From an uncultured Bacteroidia bacterium (GTDB lineage: Bacteria > Bacteroidota > Bacteroidia > Bacteroidales > CAJPTX01), in assembly GCA_938038735.1 (NCBI GenBank), contig CALHSW010000029.1:58102-122101 (forward strand): 64,000 nucleotides of DNA, given 5' to 3'. This document shows, in pieces, positions 40,531 through 48,800 of the stretch; position 1 is the first letter of the stretch; each line of letters begins with the position of its first letter. A program made the translations under genes and the position numbers. The notes under the pieces are model-generated. The model did no database searches. It was not told the DNA's origin and saw only the letters and a program-made list of their open reading frames with translations.

Positions 40531-40590
40531 TTAGTACTTTCACAGTACAAATATACTGTGAGTTTTTGTACTGTGCAACACATAGTACTA
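40531..40590 (-). promoter_or_regulatory. Operator-like cluster upstream of the PspC-PadR operon
   Basis: CACAGTA (40541-40547) and TACTGTG (40554-40560) form a perfect 7-bp dyad with a 6-base spacer. A third TACTGTG lies at 40569-40575, and AGTACT occurs at 40533-40538 and 40584-40589. Such a cluster directly before a padR-containing operon suggests autoregulation. Confidence 0.55.
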
Positions 40591-40819
40591 AACTGAGTGG
40601 TCTAACCAGATGAGAAGATATTGTTAAGTTGCTGATATGTAGTAAATAGCAAAATTAGTTTTTTGGGGGAGTGGAGCGATTATTTTTTTTGAGACTGCTG
40701 CGAGAAGTGCGGTATTGGGTGGGAAGGTAAATGGTAAAAAAAGCTGTGATACCTTAGTGTGTGAAGAGAGACAAATGGGGAAGAAAGGTTGCCGGGAGGG
40801 GGCATTTGCTAAAAATAGC

Positions 40820-40827
40820 TACCTTTG
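40820..40827 (+). promoter_or_regulatory. -7 promoter element for cobT-cobC
   Basis: TACCTTTG, 51 bases before the cobT start codon. I looked for a cobalamin riboswitch in the leader and saw none; the leader is too short for one. Confidence 0.55.
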
Positions 40828-40878
40828 CATAGGGTAGACAGGTTGAGACATGCGCATGGAAGGAAAAGGTGACGAGGT

Positions 40879-41880
40879 ATGATATATCCATTGAATGAGG
40901 GAGAGCAGCAGCGGGAATTGGGGGAGTCGCTGTTTAGCGTGGCGGAACGCCGTAGGTTGGGGCAGCTGTCTGACTTGGCGGTGCAGTTTGCGCTATTGCA
41001 GGGTACTGCGCATCCAGAGCTGCGTAGCCCACAGCTGTTAATGTTGGCGTCGAGCCATGGGTTTGTGCAGCTACGGTCGGCAGAAGTGGCTGAGCATTCC
41101 GCGCTATGCGTGAGGGATTTTGCCACAGGGAAGCATTTTGTCAATGCACTATGCCGCCGCCATGGGTTTGCGCTGCGCATTGTGGATGCAGGTTTGGCGA
41201 CTCCTATGGCGGCTGGGCTGGGGGTGAGTGCCTTTGCGCCCCGGCAAGGCACGAGAGATTTCTTTGTAGAGACAGCCATGCAGCCCGAAGAGTTTCGATG
41301 GGTGGAACTGCGGGGGCGGCAGCTGGTGAACGAGGCGGTAGACACGGGGAGCAACGTGCTGGCGCTGGGGTGCACGGCGTCGGGCGGAAGGGTGTCGGCT
41401 GCGCTCCTTGCGGAGCGTATGCAGGGAATAGGGCTAGACGTGCTTATGCCTGAAGGCGCAGGATATACCACGTTCTCGCTGGTGAGTCGTGCTGAGTGCC
41501 AAAAGCTATTGGATACTACGCCCCGCGGAGCGGATTGGCGAGAAGAGGTGCTGCGATTCGGTGGATTTGAGCTGGTGATGGCGATGGGGGTGATGCTGCA
41601 AGCGGCAGAGCGCAAGGTGGCGGTGATGATAGATTCTTTTACTATGCTCGTGGCGTTGATGCTGGCGATGTGCGTGGACCCCCACGTGAAAGACTACGTG
41701 GTGCTGGCGCATATGGAGAGCATGCAGGGCATGGAGCTATTGGCGAAGCGGATCGGAATAGAACCGGTGCTGCGATTAGGGCTGCAGACTACGGAGGGGG
41801 TGGGTTGCCTTACCACCTACCCGGTGCTGGAGGCAGCGGTGCTGCTTTTGTCGCTTCCCAAGGGAGAGGTTGGACGATAA
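40879..41880 (+). CDS. cobT: Nicotinate-nucleotide-dimethylbenzimidazole phosphoribosyltransferase
   Basis: Activates the lower ligand of cobalamin by making alpha-ribazole phosphate. Family blocks include 'LMLASSHGF', 'HGFALRIVDAGL', 'EALDVG'-type residues ('LVNEAVDTGSNVLALG'), 'FGGFELVMAMGVMLQAAERKVAVMIDSFTMLVALML' and the C-terminal catalytic Glu region 'LGLQTTEGVG', where most CobT proteins have LGEGTGA. The 333-residue length is normal. cobC follows after 9 bases; CobS and CobU, which complete lower-ligand attachment, are not in the window. Confidence 0.88.
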   Translation: MIYPLNEGEQQRELGESLFSVAERRRLGQLSDLAVQFALLQGTAHPELRSPQLLMLASSHGFVQLRSAEVAEHSALCVRDFATGKHFVNALCRRHGFALRIVDAGLATPMAAGLGVSAFAPRQGTRDFFVETAMQPEEFRWVELRGRQLVNEAVDTGSNVLALGCTASGGRVSAALLAERMQGIGLDVLMPEGAGYTTFSLVSRAECQKLLDTTPRGADWREEVLRFGGFELVMAMGVMLQAAERKVAVMIDSFTMLVALMLAMCVDPHVKDYVVLAHMESMQGMELLAKRIGIEPVLRLGLQTTEGVGCLTTYPVLEAAVLLLSLPKGEVGR

Positions 41881-41889
41881 GAAAAGAAC

Positions 41890-42429
41890 ATGAGGGTACA
41901 TTTTGTTAGACATACGGCGGTGGATGTTCCGAGGGGGATGTGCTACGGACAGACCGATGTGCCGTTGCGGGCGAGCTTTGAAGAGGAGGCGGCGGTGGTG
42001 CTATCGAAGGTGGAGAAGCTGTCGCACGGGAAGGTTTATACGAGTCCGCTATCGCGTTGCACACGCTTGGCGGCCTACTGTGGTTTCCCTGATGCGGAGC
42101 GGGATTTACGTCTGCTGGAGATGAGCTTTGGGGAGTGGGAGGGGCTTTTTCTCTACGAGATGGTTGATGTTCCGGAGGTGAGGTGGTGGTTTGGGGATCA
42201 ACTAGGGCGAGATACACCGGGCGGTGAGTCAATCCATAAGCTGCGCGATCGTCTATTAGGCTTTTTGCGGGAGAAGCAGGCGGCGGGCGAGGATAATTTA
42301 TTAGTGTTTGCCCATGGGGGTATCCAGCTCAGCGCAGAAATTATATTGGGGAAGGTGGTAGAGGGGGATCCCTATGCCCATTTACATCCCTACGGGTCTG
42401 TGCTGACGTTAGAATTTGGTAAGCTTTAG
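41890..42429 (+). CDS. cobC: Alpha-ribazole phosphatase-like histidine phosphatase
   Basis: A 179-residue histidine phosphatase with the catalytic 'FVRHT' at 5-9, 'SPLSRCTRLA' and the second His in 'VFAHGG'. The order cobT-cobC and the close spacing (9 bases) point to alpha-ribazole 5'-phosphate dephosphorylation in cobalamin synthesis. Other members of this superfamily act on phosphoglycerate, so the assignment rests on context. Confidence 0.85.
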   Translation: MRVHFVRHTAVDVPRGMCYGQTDVPLRASFEEEAAVVLSKVEKLSHGKVYTSPLSRCTRLAAYCGFPDAERDLRLLEMSFGEWEGLFLYEMVDVPEVRWWFGDQLGRDTPGGESIHKLRDRLLGFLREKQAAGEDNLLVFAHGGIQLSAEIILGKVVEGDPYAHLHPYGSVLTLEFGKL

Positions 42430-42570
42430 CCACAAGGGAGTGGTGGTGCGTTGGGAGGCTGGATGTAAGTTGCTATAGATAAGGAGCACCGCGGCCTGTA
42501 GAGAGGGTGTAAGGATAGGGCGAGGTATTGTGGCGCGTGCAGGGTCGCCGTTATGTAGTAGATAAAAACG

Positions 42571-42578
42571 TAAATTTG
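42571..42578 (+). promoter_or_regulatory. -7 promoter element for the prenyl synthase-folK cluster
   Basis: TAAATTTG, 36 bases upstream of the prenyl synthase start codon. Confidence 0.45.
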
Positions 42579-42614
42579 CGGGCAGTTAGTCAGGCTAGCG
42601 AGAGGCACTGAGAT

Positions 42615-43592
42615 ATGGGAAAGTTGTCAGAGATAGCACGGCCGGTGTCGGCAGAGTTGGCGGAGTTCCGAAGGTACTACCGAGCGGTGCAAGAAGAGGT
42701 GCCGAGCTACGCGCTGCGTGTGATTCTATGGTATGTGCTGCGCCGTCCGGGGAAGCAGGTACGCCCGCTGCTGGTGTACCTTTCGGCTTCGGCATGCGGG
42801 GGTGTGCGAGAGAGCACCAAAGTGGCCGCGGCGATGATTGAGATGGTGCATAATGCATCGCTGCTGCATGATGACGTGGTGGATGATTCAGCGTTGCGCC
42901 GTGGGGCTCCATCGGTGTATAGGCTGTGGAAGGCGAAGGGAACAGTGCTGGCGGGTGACTACATGCTGGCGGAGGGGCTTCGCCTGGCAGTGCATACCGG
43001 GGAGTACCGCCTGTTGGATTTGATGAATGAGGCGGTGCAGAAGATGAGCCTTGGGGAGCTGAATCAATTGCGGAACGCGCGGCGGAATGAGTATAGCGTT
43101 GCAGAGTATTTCAAAGTTATATCGGGAAAAACTGCGGCGTTGCTTGCGGCGAGTGCTGCGGCTGGGGCTTTTTCGGCCGGTGCGGACGATGCGACTGTGG
43201 AGCAGTTTAGGCTGTTTGGTGAGCGGTTGGGCATGGCGTTTCAGGTGCGCGATGACATGCTTGATTTCTCTACGAGCAGCGCGGTAGGTAAGTCTGTCGG
43301 TAACGATTTGCAGGAAGGGAAGTTTACGCTGCCTGTGATATATGCGTTGGAGTCGTTGGAAGGGCGGGAGAGGAATGCCATGGTGTCGCAGTTGCGGCGA
43401 GCACGGGGCGATGCGCGTGTGCGGAGCGAGGTGGCGCGGTTTATAGCGGGGAGCGGGGCGATGCAGCGGACGGCTGCGATGGTACGACAGTTTGTAGAGG
43501 AGGGGAAATCTGCGTTGCTGGTAGTGCCGGATTCAGAGGCGAAGCGTTCGCTCTTTGCGTTGGCCGATTATTTAGTGGAACGAACCAAGTAG
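42615..43592 (+). CDS. Polyprenyl diphosphate synthase
   Basis: A trans-prenyltransferase of 325 residues that builds the long isoprenoid chain of menaquinone. The first aspartate-rich motif is D86-D87-x-x-D90 ('LLHDDVVDDS'), the second is D213-D214-x-x-D217 ('VRDDMLDF'), and 'GKQVRPLLVYLSASACGG' holds the substrate-binding residues. Chain length cannot be read with certainty. It heads a run of seven tightly spaced genes through to the folK fusion. Confidence 0.92.
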   Translation: MGKLSEIARPVSAELAEFRRYYRAVQEEVPSYALRVILWYVLRRPGKQVRPLLVYLSASACGGVRESTKVAAAMIEMVHNASLLHDDVVDDSALRRGAPSVYRLWKAKGTVLAGDYMLAEGLRLAVHTGEYRLLDLMNEAVQKMSLGELNQLRNARRNEYSVAEYFKVISGKTAALLAASAAAGAFSAGADDATVEQFRLFGERLGMAFQVRDDMLDFSTSSAVGKSVGNDLQEGKFTLPVIYALESLEGRERNAMVSQLRRARGDARVRSEVARFIAGSGAMQRTAAMVRQFVEEGKSALLVVPDSEAKRSLFALADYLVERTK

Positions 43593-43598
43593 TGCGAG

Positions 43599-44132
43599 AT
43601 GACAACGGTAGATATAGTTCTGATTGCTATTATTGGGCTGTTCGGGGTGTCGGGGTTGCGCCGAGGCTTGCTGTCGCAGGTGGTTTTTGTTGTAGCATTC
43701 CTCGTGGGGGTGTGGCTTACCATTCGGCTGTCGGGGTACGCTAGTAAAATATTTATTCTGCATTTCGGAATGCCGGCGGAGACCACACCGCTGTGGGCGT
43801 TCGGGGTTACCTTTGTTGCGGTCGTGGTAGGGGTATACTTTTTGGCACATCTGCTCAAGGGTACAATGCGTATGATTCGGGTGGCGTGGGTTGACAAGGT
43901 GCTCGGGCTGGCATTTGGAATGCTGAAGGGGGCGTTGCTAGTGAGCGTAGTGATGGCATTGCTCGTGCAGGGAGGTGTTATGGAGAAAATAGTGCCGCCA
44001 GCGAAAGCGAAGCGAAGCGTTCTCTATGAGCCGGTACGGCGGGTTGCTCCGGGTATCTTTCCGTACTTGAAGGATTTTGGAATGGAGGCGTGGTCTAGAA
44101 TAGTGCAGGAAAGTAAAGAGGCAGAGTCCTAG
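43599..44132 (+). CDS. CvpA family membrane protein
   Basis: A 177-residue inner-membrane protein with four hydrophobic segments (about 4-20, 27-47, 64-84, 103-123) in the CvpA arrangement ('VDIVLIAIIGLFGVSGLRRGLL', 'WVDKVLGLAFGMLKGALLVSVVM'). CvpA relatives are linked to envelope homeostasis and colicin V export. It starts 6 bases after the prenyl synthase. Confidence 0.85.
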   Translation: MTTVDIVLIAIIGLFGVSGLRRGLLSQVVFVVAFLVGVWLTIRLSGYASKIFILHFGMPAETTPLWAFGVTFVAVVVGVYFLAHLLKGTMRMIRVAWVDKVLGLAFGMLKGALLVSVVMALLVQGGVMEKIVPPAKAKRSVLYEPVRRVAPGIFPYLKDFGMEAWSRIVQESKEAES

Positions 44133-44196
44133 GGGGGAGAATGGTGCGGTTAGAGGGTTGATAAGCATTGGGAAAAGAGAAACAGGAGGCAAAGCG

Positions 44197-44571
44197 ATGG
44201 GAGAGATAGCTGTAGAGGGAATGCGTTTCCATGCGTTTCATGGCTGCTACGAGGAAGAGGCCATCGTGGGGAATGAGTATGAGGTAGATTTGCGGATGCG
44301 CTGCGATACGCGACGCGCCGAGGCGAGCGATGACGTGGCCGACTCCGTGAATTATCAGTTAGCCTACATGGTGGTGGCAGAGCAGATGGCGATACGCTCG
44401 CACATCTTGGAGAATGTGTGTCGGAGGATACTGGATGCGCTGTTTGAGGAGCTGCCGTTGCTGGAGTGGGCGGAGGTGAAGGTGAGCAAGTTGGCACCAG
44501 CTATGGGAGGGGTAGTAAGGGCCACATCGGTAACACTGGAGGCGAGGGCGAAGTCTTCGGAATGTGCGTAG
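44197..44571 (+). CDS. folB: Dihydroneopterin aldolase
   Basis: Second-stage folate pathway enzyme converting dihydroneopterin to 6-hydroxymethyl-dihydropterin. The 124-residue protein has 'EGMRFHAFHGCYEEE' and 'NEYEVDL' at the N-terminus and the catalytic lysine region 'EVKVSKLAPAMGG' near the C-terminus. AGGAGG lies well spaced before ATG 44197; the frame extends 13 codons upstream from a TTG that I reject. The next pathway enzyme, FolK, is encoded three genes downstream. Confidence 0.92.
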   Translation: MGEIAVEGMRFHAFHGCYEEEAIVGNEYEVDLRMRCDTRRAEASDDVADSVNYQLAYMVVAEQMAIRSHILENVCRRILDALFEELPLLEWAEVKVSKLAPAMGGVVRATSVTLEARAKSSECA

Positions 44572-44579
44572 CGGTGGGG

Positions 44580-45056
44580 ATGCGGGTGAGTTTGGTCGTT
44601 GTGTCGCCAACGGTGGCAGGGTACATCCGGGAGGGAGAGGAGGATTACGCTAAGCGTTTGAATCGACTGTGCACCCTCCACCGGGAGGAGGTGCGGGTGC
44701 GCAAGGAGTGGGGCAAGCTAGGAGGCGAGGAGCAGCGCGAAAGGGAGGCGCCCCTCGTGCTGTCGGCATTGGAAGGCAAACGGAATGTGTGGCTGCTCGA
44801 TGAGGGGGGCGTAATGATGACCTCGGTGGAATTCTCGCAAATGCTGAGCCACGCAGGAACGCATGGGGGCGGAGAGATTACCTTCGCTATAGGGGGTGCG
44901 TACGGTTTTGGAGGTGCAGTTTTGTCAAGGTACGGAGCGCAGAGGTTGTCCTTGTCGAAGATGACGTTTACCCATCAGATGGTACGATTGATTTTTCTAG
45001 AGCAGCTCTACCGAGGGTTTATGATACAGAGGGGTAGCCACTACCATCATGAATAG
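44580..45056 (+). CDS. rlmH: 23S rRNA (pseudouridine-1915-N3)-methyltransferase RlmH
   Basis: SPOUT methyltransferase acting on the decoding-related helix 69 of 23S rRNA. The C-terminus carries the family signature 'FAIGGAYGFGG' and 'LSKMTFTHQMVRLIFLEQLYRGFMIQRGSHYH'. The 158-residue length matches. ATG 44580 was chosen because the family starts 'MRVSLVVVSP' here; the open frame extends 38 codons back into folB. A run GGTGGGG lies just upstream. Confidence 0.93.
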   Translation: MRVSLVVVSPTVAGYIREGEEDYAKRLNRLCTLHREEVRVRKEWGKLGGEEQREREAPLVLSALEGKRNVWLLDEGGVMMTSVEFSQMLSHAGTHGGGEITFAIGGAYGFGGAVLSRYGAQRLSLSKMTFTHQMVRLIFLEQLYRGFMIQRGSHYHHE

Positions 45057-45070
45057 CCATAGCATAGACT

Positions 45071-48000
45071 ATGTCGACAAGTAGGCGCGTGCGTAGGTTG
45101 GCGGAGTGGAACGCTACGCTGAGTCAATTTTTTACCTTTCCTATTACGGTAGGGCAATTCTTGTTGCTTGTCTTGTTGCTTTCGGGCGTGGGGGTGATGC
45201 TGTTCGGGCTGTGGAGGCAGGAGCTAGAGTCGGGGCGTACGAGTTGGGATAGCGTTATGCTAGGGCGTGTAAACATGGATGCGGAGAGTCGTCTGCGTCG
45301 GGTGGAGCGGGTGGCGAGCGAGGCGTGCGCTAAGCTGGAACAGGGAGATACGGCGGGGGCATTTTGCGTGGTGGCGGAGGCGGATGCTAAGGTTTTGGCG
45401 AAGGCGCATGGGGTTCTTGTGGGGTTTAGTGGTGATACGGTGGTGCTTTGGTCTGGCAACTATTCTCGTGCCGTGGAGCAGCCGCTGAGAGAGGGGCAGC
45501 AATTGGTACGCATCAATGGGATGCAGTACTATATGCGCGCTACGCAGCATGGGAAAATGGTGGTGTATGCTGGGGTTGGCTTACGTAGCGATTATCCAAT
45601 ATTTAACCGCTACCTGCGGTCGGGTTACGTTCCATCGCTGTCTTTTTTAGAGGGGCGATCATTGGAGTCGTTTTTCCCCAAAATGGATATGCCAGCACCG
45701 AGGGTGCAAGCCGTGTCGTTGCACGGCAACGTGCAGATACTGGTTGCTTTCATACTCATTCTCGTTGCAATTTTCTCTGCGCCGTTGCTGCTAACGCGTC
45801 ATTTGAGCGTGTTGGTAACGTTGATCTGCGTAGCGTGTGGCGTCGGATGGCGCTACCTATTTTTGCGTATGGGCGTTTTTGATGGGGTACTAGGCCATCT
45901 GTTTTCACCGTCAGTTTTTGCACTGTCTCGCTTTGTCCCATCGTTGGGAGATTTTCTACTCCATGCTTTGGTGTTGCTCCTCGTGACAATGCTCTGCGCG
46001 CAGCTTGTACGGTTTTTAGCATTGAGTCGCAGGATTAGCCAAACGACTTTCCTGGGGGTGTGCGGTTTAGGGGCGGTGATGGTGCTTTTGCTTGGGGATA
46101 TGCTGCTGCGCAAGATTGTGATTAACTCCACGCTAACGATTCCACCCTACGAGCTTGCGAGCTTTACGTGGTACACGCAGGCGGCCTATATCGGGCTTGT
46201 GCTGTGGTTCTCTAGCGGGGTTTTGATGGCCGCGCTGTTTTGTCGGCAGATACTACATAACCGTCTGCCGTACGAGTGGCGCTTGTGGGGGGCATTGCTG
46301 GTGGTGACGGTGTTGCTGTCTCTATGTTTTTGGTACTATCTAGCAATACCCTTTGGACCGTCGATAGTGCTGTGCATCGTGGTCTTTGCAAGTTTGTACG
46401 TGCCGTTGCGTTGGCATCGCGGGGAACTACCGTTTCGGGGCATGGAGTTCATTGTGGGGATGGCGGTGGCATTGTACGTGGGAACGTGTAGCGGCGTGGA
46501 GAGCCAGCGGCGGGACCAAATGGTGCGAGAGCAAATAGCGGAACGGGTAGGCGGAGAGCCTGACCCCCTACTAGAGTCCATGCTCCCCCAGCTCTCCCTA
46601 GCCATAGAGGATGATGGGGCATTGCGCAGGTTTATGGTGTCGGGATACCGCACCCATGCACGGATGCGTCGCTATTTTGAGGAGCGTTACCAACGTGACT
46701 ATCTGAATGGGTACGATGTACGTTTGACGATGTGTTACCGAGATGAGTTGGTACTTCTACCTGATCGGGACGAGTTTGAGGATTGCGCTGCCTACTTCGG
46801 GAGGATAGTGGCAACGGAGGGGGTGATGGTGCCGGGGAGTCGGTTCTATTTCCGACGGGGGCGTACGGGACGAATAAGCTACCTAGGTATCTTCCCATAC
46901 GTGGCGCAGGAGCAGGAACGTTACCTATACATTGAGCTTGACTCAAAGCAGCCCAATGCCTTTTGGGGCTATCCAGAGTTGCTTGTTAATGAGCCAACGA
47001 GTCGCCATCGGACGGATCCCTCCTACTCTACGGCTCTATACGAGCATGGGAAACTTTTAATGAACACGGGGCAGTGTGGGTATCCAACTTCATTGGCCAC
47101 CACGGGGTATCAGGTGGGAGAGCAACGCATGTTTGAGAGCATGGGGTATAACCACGTAGCGAAAGAATTGCCCAACGATATGGTGGCGTTGGTGTCGCGG
47201 GCAAAGGTGTCACCCTTTGAGGTGATGGGGGTTGACGTTTACTTGCTACTCCTTTTCTGCCTGTTCTTTTCCGTGATATTCCGAGTGAGCGGGGTGCTTC
47301 GGCTCAAACCATTGATTGGACGAGGGATCGTGGGGAGATTACAGCTGTACATGGCAGGCGTAATGGTGCTGACCATGGCGCTGGCTCTCGTGATTGCGCT
47401 TTTCACCATGCGAAAGACCCTTGAGGAGAAGAATAAAACGTTGATGCGTGAAAAGTCGCAAACGGTGCTGGCCTCTTTGGGCGAGATGAGCCTTGAGTAC
47501 GCAATGGGTGGGGAAAAAGAGAATTGGCAGCTGAATAGGGCGTTGTCGGAGCTGTCGAGTCGTTTGTATTGTGACATCAATGTATACGATACGCTAGGAT
47601 GGCTCATGGGGAGCTCTAGGATGGAGGTCTTTACGAAATCGTTGGTGGGGGAGCGGATGAATGCTGGAGCCTGGGGGATGCTGCGGTTCGGCGGGGCATC
47701 GCAGGAGCTAACGCGGGAGCAGATAAGTACGTTGCGCTACGAGTCAATGTATATACCGCTACGTCAAAACGGTAAACTGCTAGGCTATGTGAACCTCCCC
47801 TACTTCACGCGTCCGGATGAGTTTAAGCGGCAGTTCCAGTCGTTTACGAGCCTTTTGCTTGATTTCTACGCAGTGCTAACGGGTATGATGCTCCTCCTGT
47901 CGTTCGTGCTGGCCAACGCGGTGCTAGAACCCTTGGCGCAGCTGCGCAGGAGCGTGGAGACTCTAACCATTACGGGGGAGAACAAGCTGGTGTTCTATGA

Positions 48001-48796
48001 TACCCCCGATCAGGTGGGTGCTCTTTTCCGAGCCTACAATACGATGCTTAACCAGCTGGAAAGTAGCGCGGCAGAATTGGCTGAAACGGCGCGACAGCGC
48101 GCTTGGCAAGAGATGGCGAGACAGATAGCCCATGACATAAAAAATCCTCTCACCCCCATTCGGCTTAGCTTACAGCGGGTGATGCGTCTGCGGGCAGCGG
48201 GGAATCCTTGCTGGGAAGATAGGTTTGTGGAGTTCTCCGACATGCTTGAAAATCAGATTGACGTGCTGGCGCGTACGGCAAACACGTTTTCTACCTTCGC
48301 CAAGCTGGCCGAGGGACATGCTGCGCTAGTTGATGTGCGAGAGGCGGTGCATAGGTGCGTGGTGCTTAATTCTGCTGACACCCGTGTCAGGCTGGAGGAG
48401 CAGACATCGGAAGTGCCCCTGTTGGCGTGGATTGATGAGAACAACTTGCAACGGATGGTAAATAATGTGGTGATTAATGCGGTGCAAGCGGCTGCGGAGG
48501 TGAACGGTGGAAGAGTAGAAGTGCGCTGTTCTGGTACTGAAGAGGCGGTGGTGATAGAGGTGCAGGATAATGGGCCAGGGATACCGGAGGAGCTACAGGA
48601 CGACATATTTAGGGTTCGTTTTACCACCAAGAGCGAGGGGAGTGGCCTTGGATTGGCGATAGCGTACGCCGTGGCGAGGGCATGCGGCGGAAATGTGAGT
48701 TTCGTGACGTGTCCGCCGAGCGGAACAGTATTCCGAATATGGATTCCCAGGGCGCACGAGGCTGTGGCAGAGGGTGGTTTTGAGAAAAAGGAGTAG
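45071..48796 (+). CDS. NtrY-like sensor histidine kinase, multi-pass membrane protein
   Basis: A 1241-residue kinase. Several transmembrane helices lie in the first half (one near 27-48, a group around 220-460, another near 715-740 and 765-790, and one near 925-945), with large extracytoplasmic parts between. HAMP follows about 945-1000. The dimerisation/phosphorylation helix has H1021 in 'EMARQIAHDIKNPLTPIRLSLQRV', the NtrY pattern, and the ATPase domain has 'VNNVVINAVQAA', 'DNGPGIPEE' and 'GSGLGLAIA'. No response regulator is adjacent; the sigma-54 activator at 2058-3239 is the likeliest partner in the window. Confidence 0.88.
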   Translation: MSTSRRVRRLAEWNATLSQFFTFPITVGQFLLLVLLLSGVGVMLFGLWRQELESGRTSWDSVMLGRVNMDAESRLRRVERVASEACAKLEQGDTAGAFCVVAEADAKVLAKAHGVLVGFSGDTVVLWSGNYSRAVEQPLREGQQLVRINGMQYYMRATQHGKMVVYAGVGLRSDYPIFNRYLRSGYVPSLSFLEGRSLESFFPKMDMPAPRVQAVSLHGNVQILVAFILILVAIFSAPLLLTRHLSVLVTLICVACGVGWRYLFLRMGVFDGVLGHLFSPSVFALSRFVPSLGDFLLHALVLLLVTMLCAQLVRFLALSRRISQTTFLGVCGLGAVMVLLLGDMLLRKIVINSTLTIPPYELASFTWYTQAAYIGLVLWFSSGVLMAALFCRQILHNRLPYEWRLWGALLVVTVLLSLCFWYYLAIPFGPSIVLCIVVFASLYVPLRWHRGELPFRGMEFIVGMAVALYVGTCSGVESQRRDQMVREQIAERVGGEPDPLLESMLPQLSLAIEDDGALRRFMVSGYRTHARMRRYFEERYQRDYLNGYDVRLTMCYRDELVLLPDRDEFEDCAAYFGRIVATEGVMVPGSRFYFRRGRTGRISYLGIFPYVAQEQERYLYIELDSKQPNAFWGYPELLVNEPTSRHRTDPSYSTALYEHGKLLMNTGQCGYPTSLATTGYQVGEQRMFESMGYNHVAKELPNDMVALVSRAKVSPFEVMGVDVYLLLLFCLFFSVIFRVSGVLRLKPLIGRGIVGRLQLYMAGVMVLTMALALVIALFTMRKTLEEKNKTLMREKSQTVLASLGEMSLEYAMGGEKENWQLNRALSELSSRLYCDINVYDTLGWLMGSSRMEVFTKSLVGERMNAGAWGMLRFGGASQELTREQISTLRYESMYIPLRQNGKLLGYVNLPYFTRPDEFKRQFQSFTSLLLDFYAVLTGMMLLLSFVLANAVLEPLAQLRRSVETLTITGENKLVFYDTPDQVGALFRAYNTMLNQLESSAAELAETARQRAWQEMARQIAHDIKNPLTPIRLSLQRVMRLRAAGNPCWEDRFVEFSDMLENQIDVLARTANTFSTFAKLAEGHAALVDVREAVHRCVVLNSADTRVRLEEQTSEVPLLAWIDENNLQRMVNNVVINAVQAAAEVNGGRVEVRCSGTEEAVVIEVQDNGPGIPEELQDDIFRVRFTTKSEGSGLGLAIAYAVARACGGNVSFVTCPPSGTVFRIWIPRAHEAVAEGGFEKKE

Positions 48797-48800
48797 GGAA

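Noticed and set aside
40620..40878. Cobalamin riboswitch before cobT
   Set aside because: No B12-box-like sequence is seen and the transcript leader is only about 45 bases.
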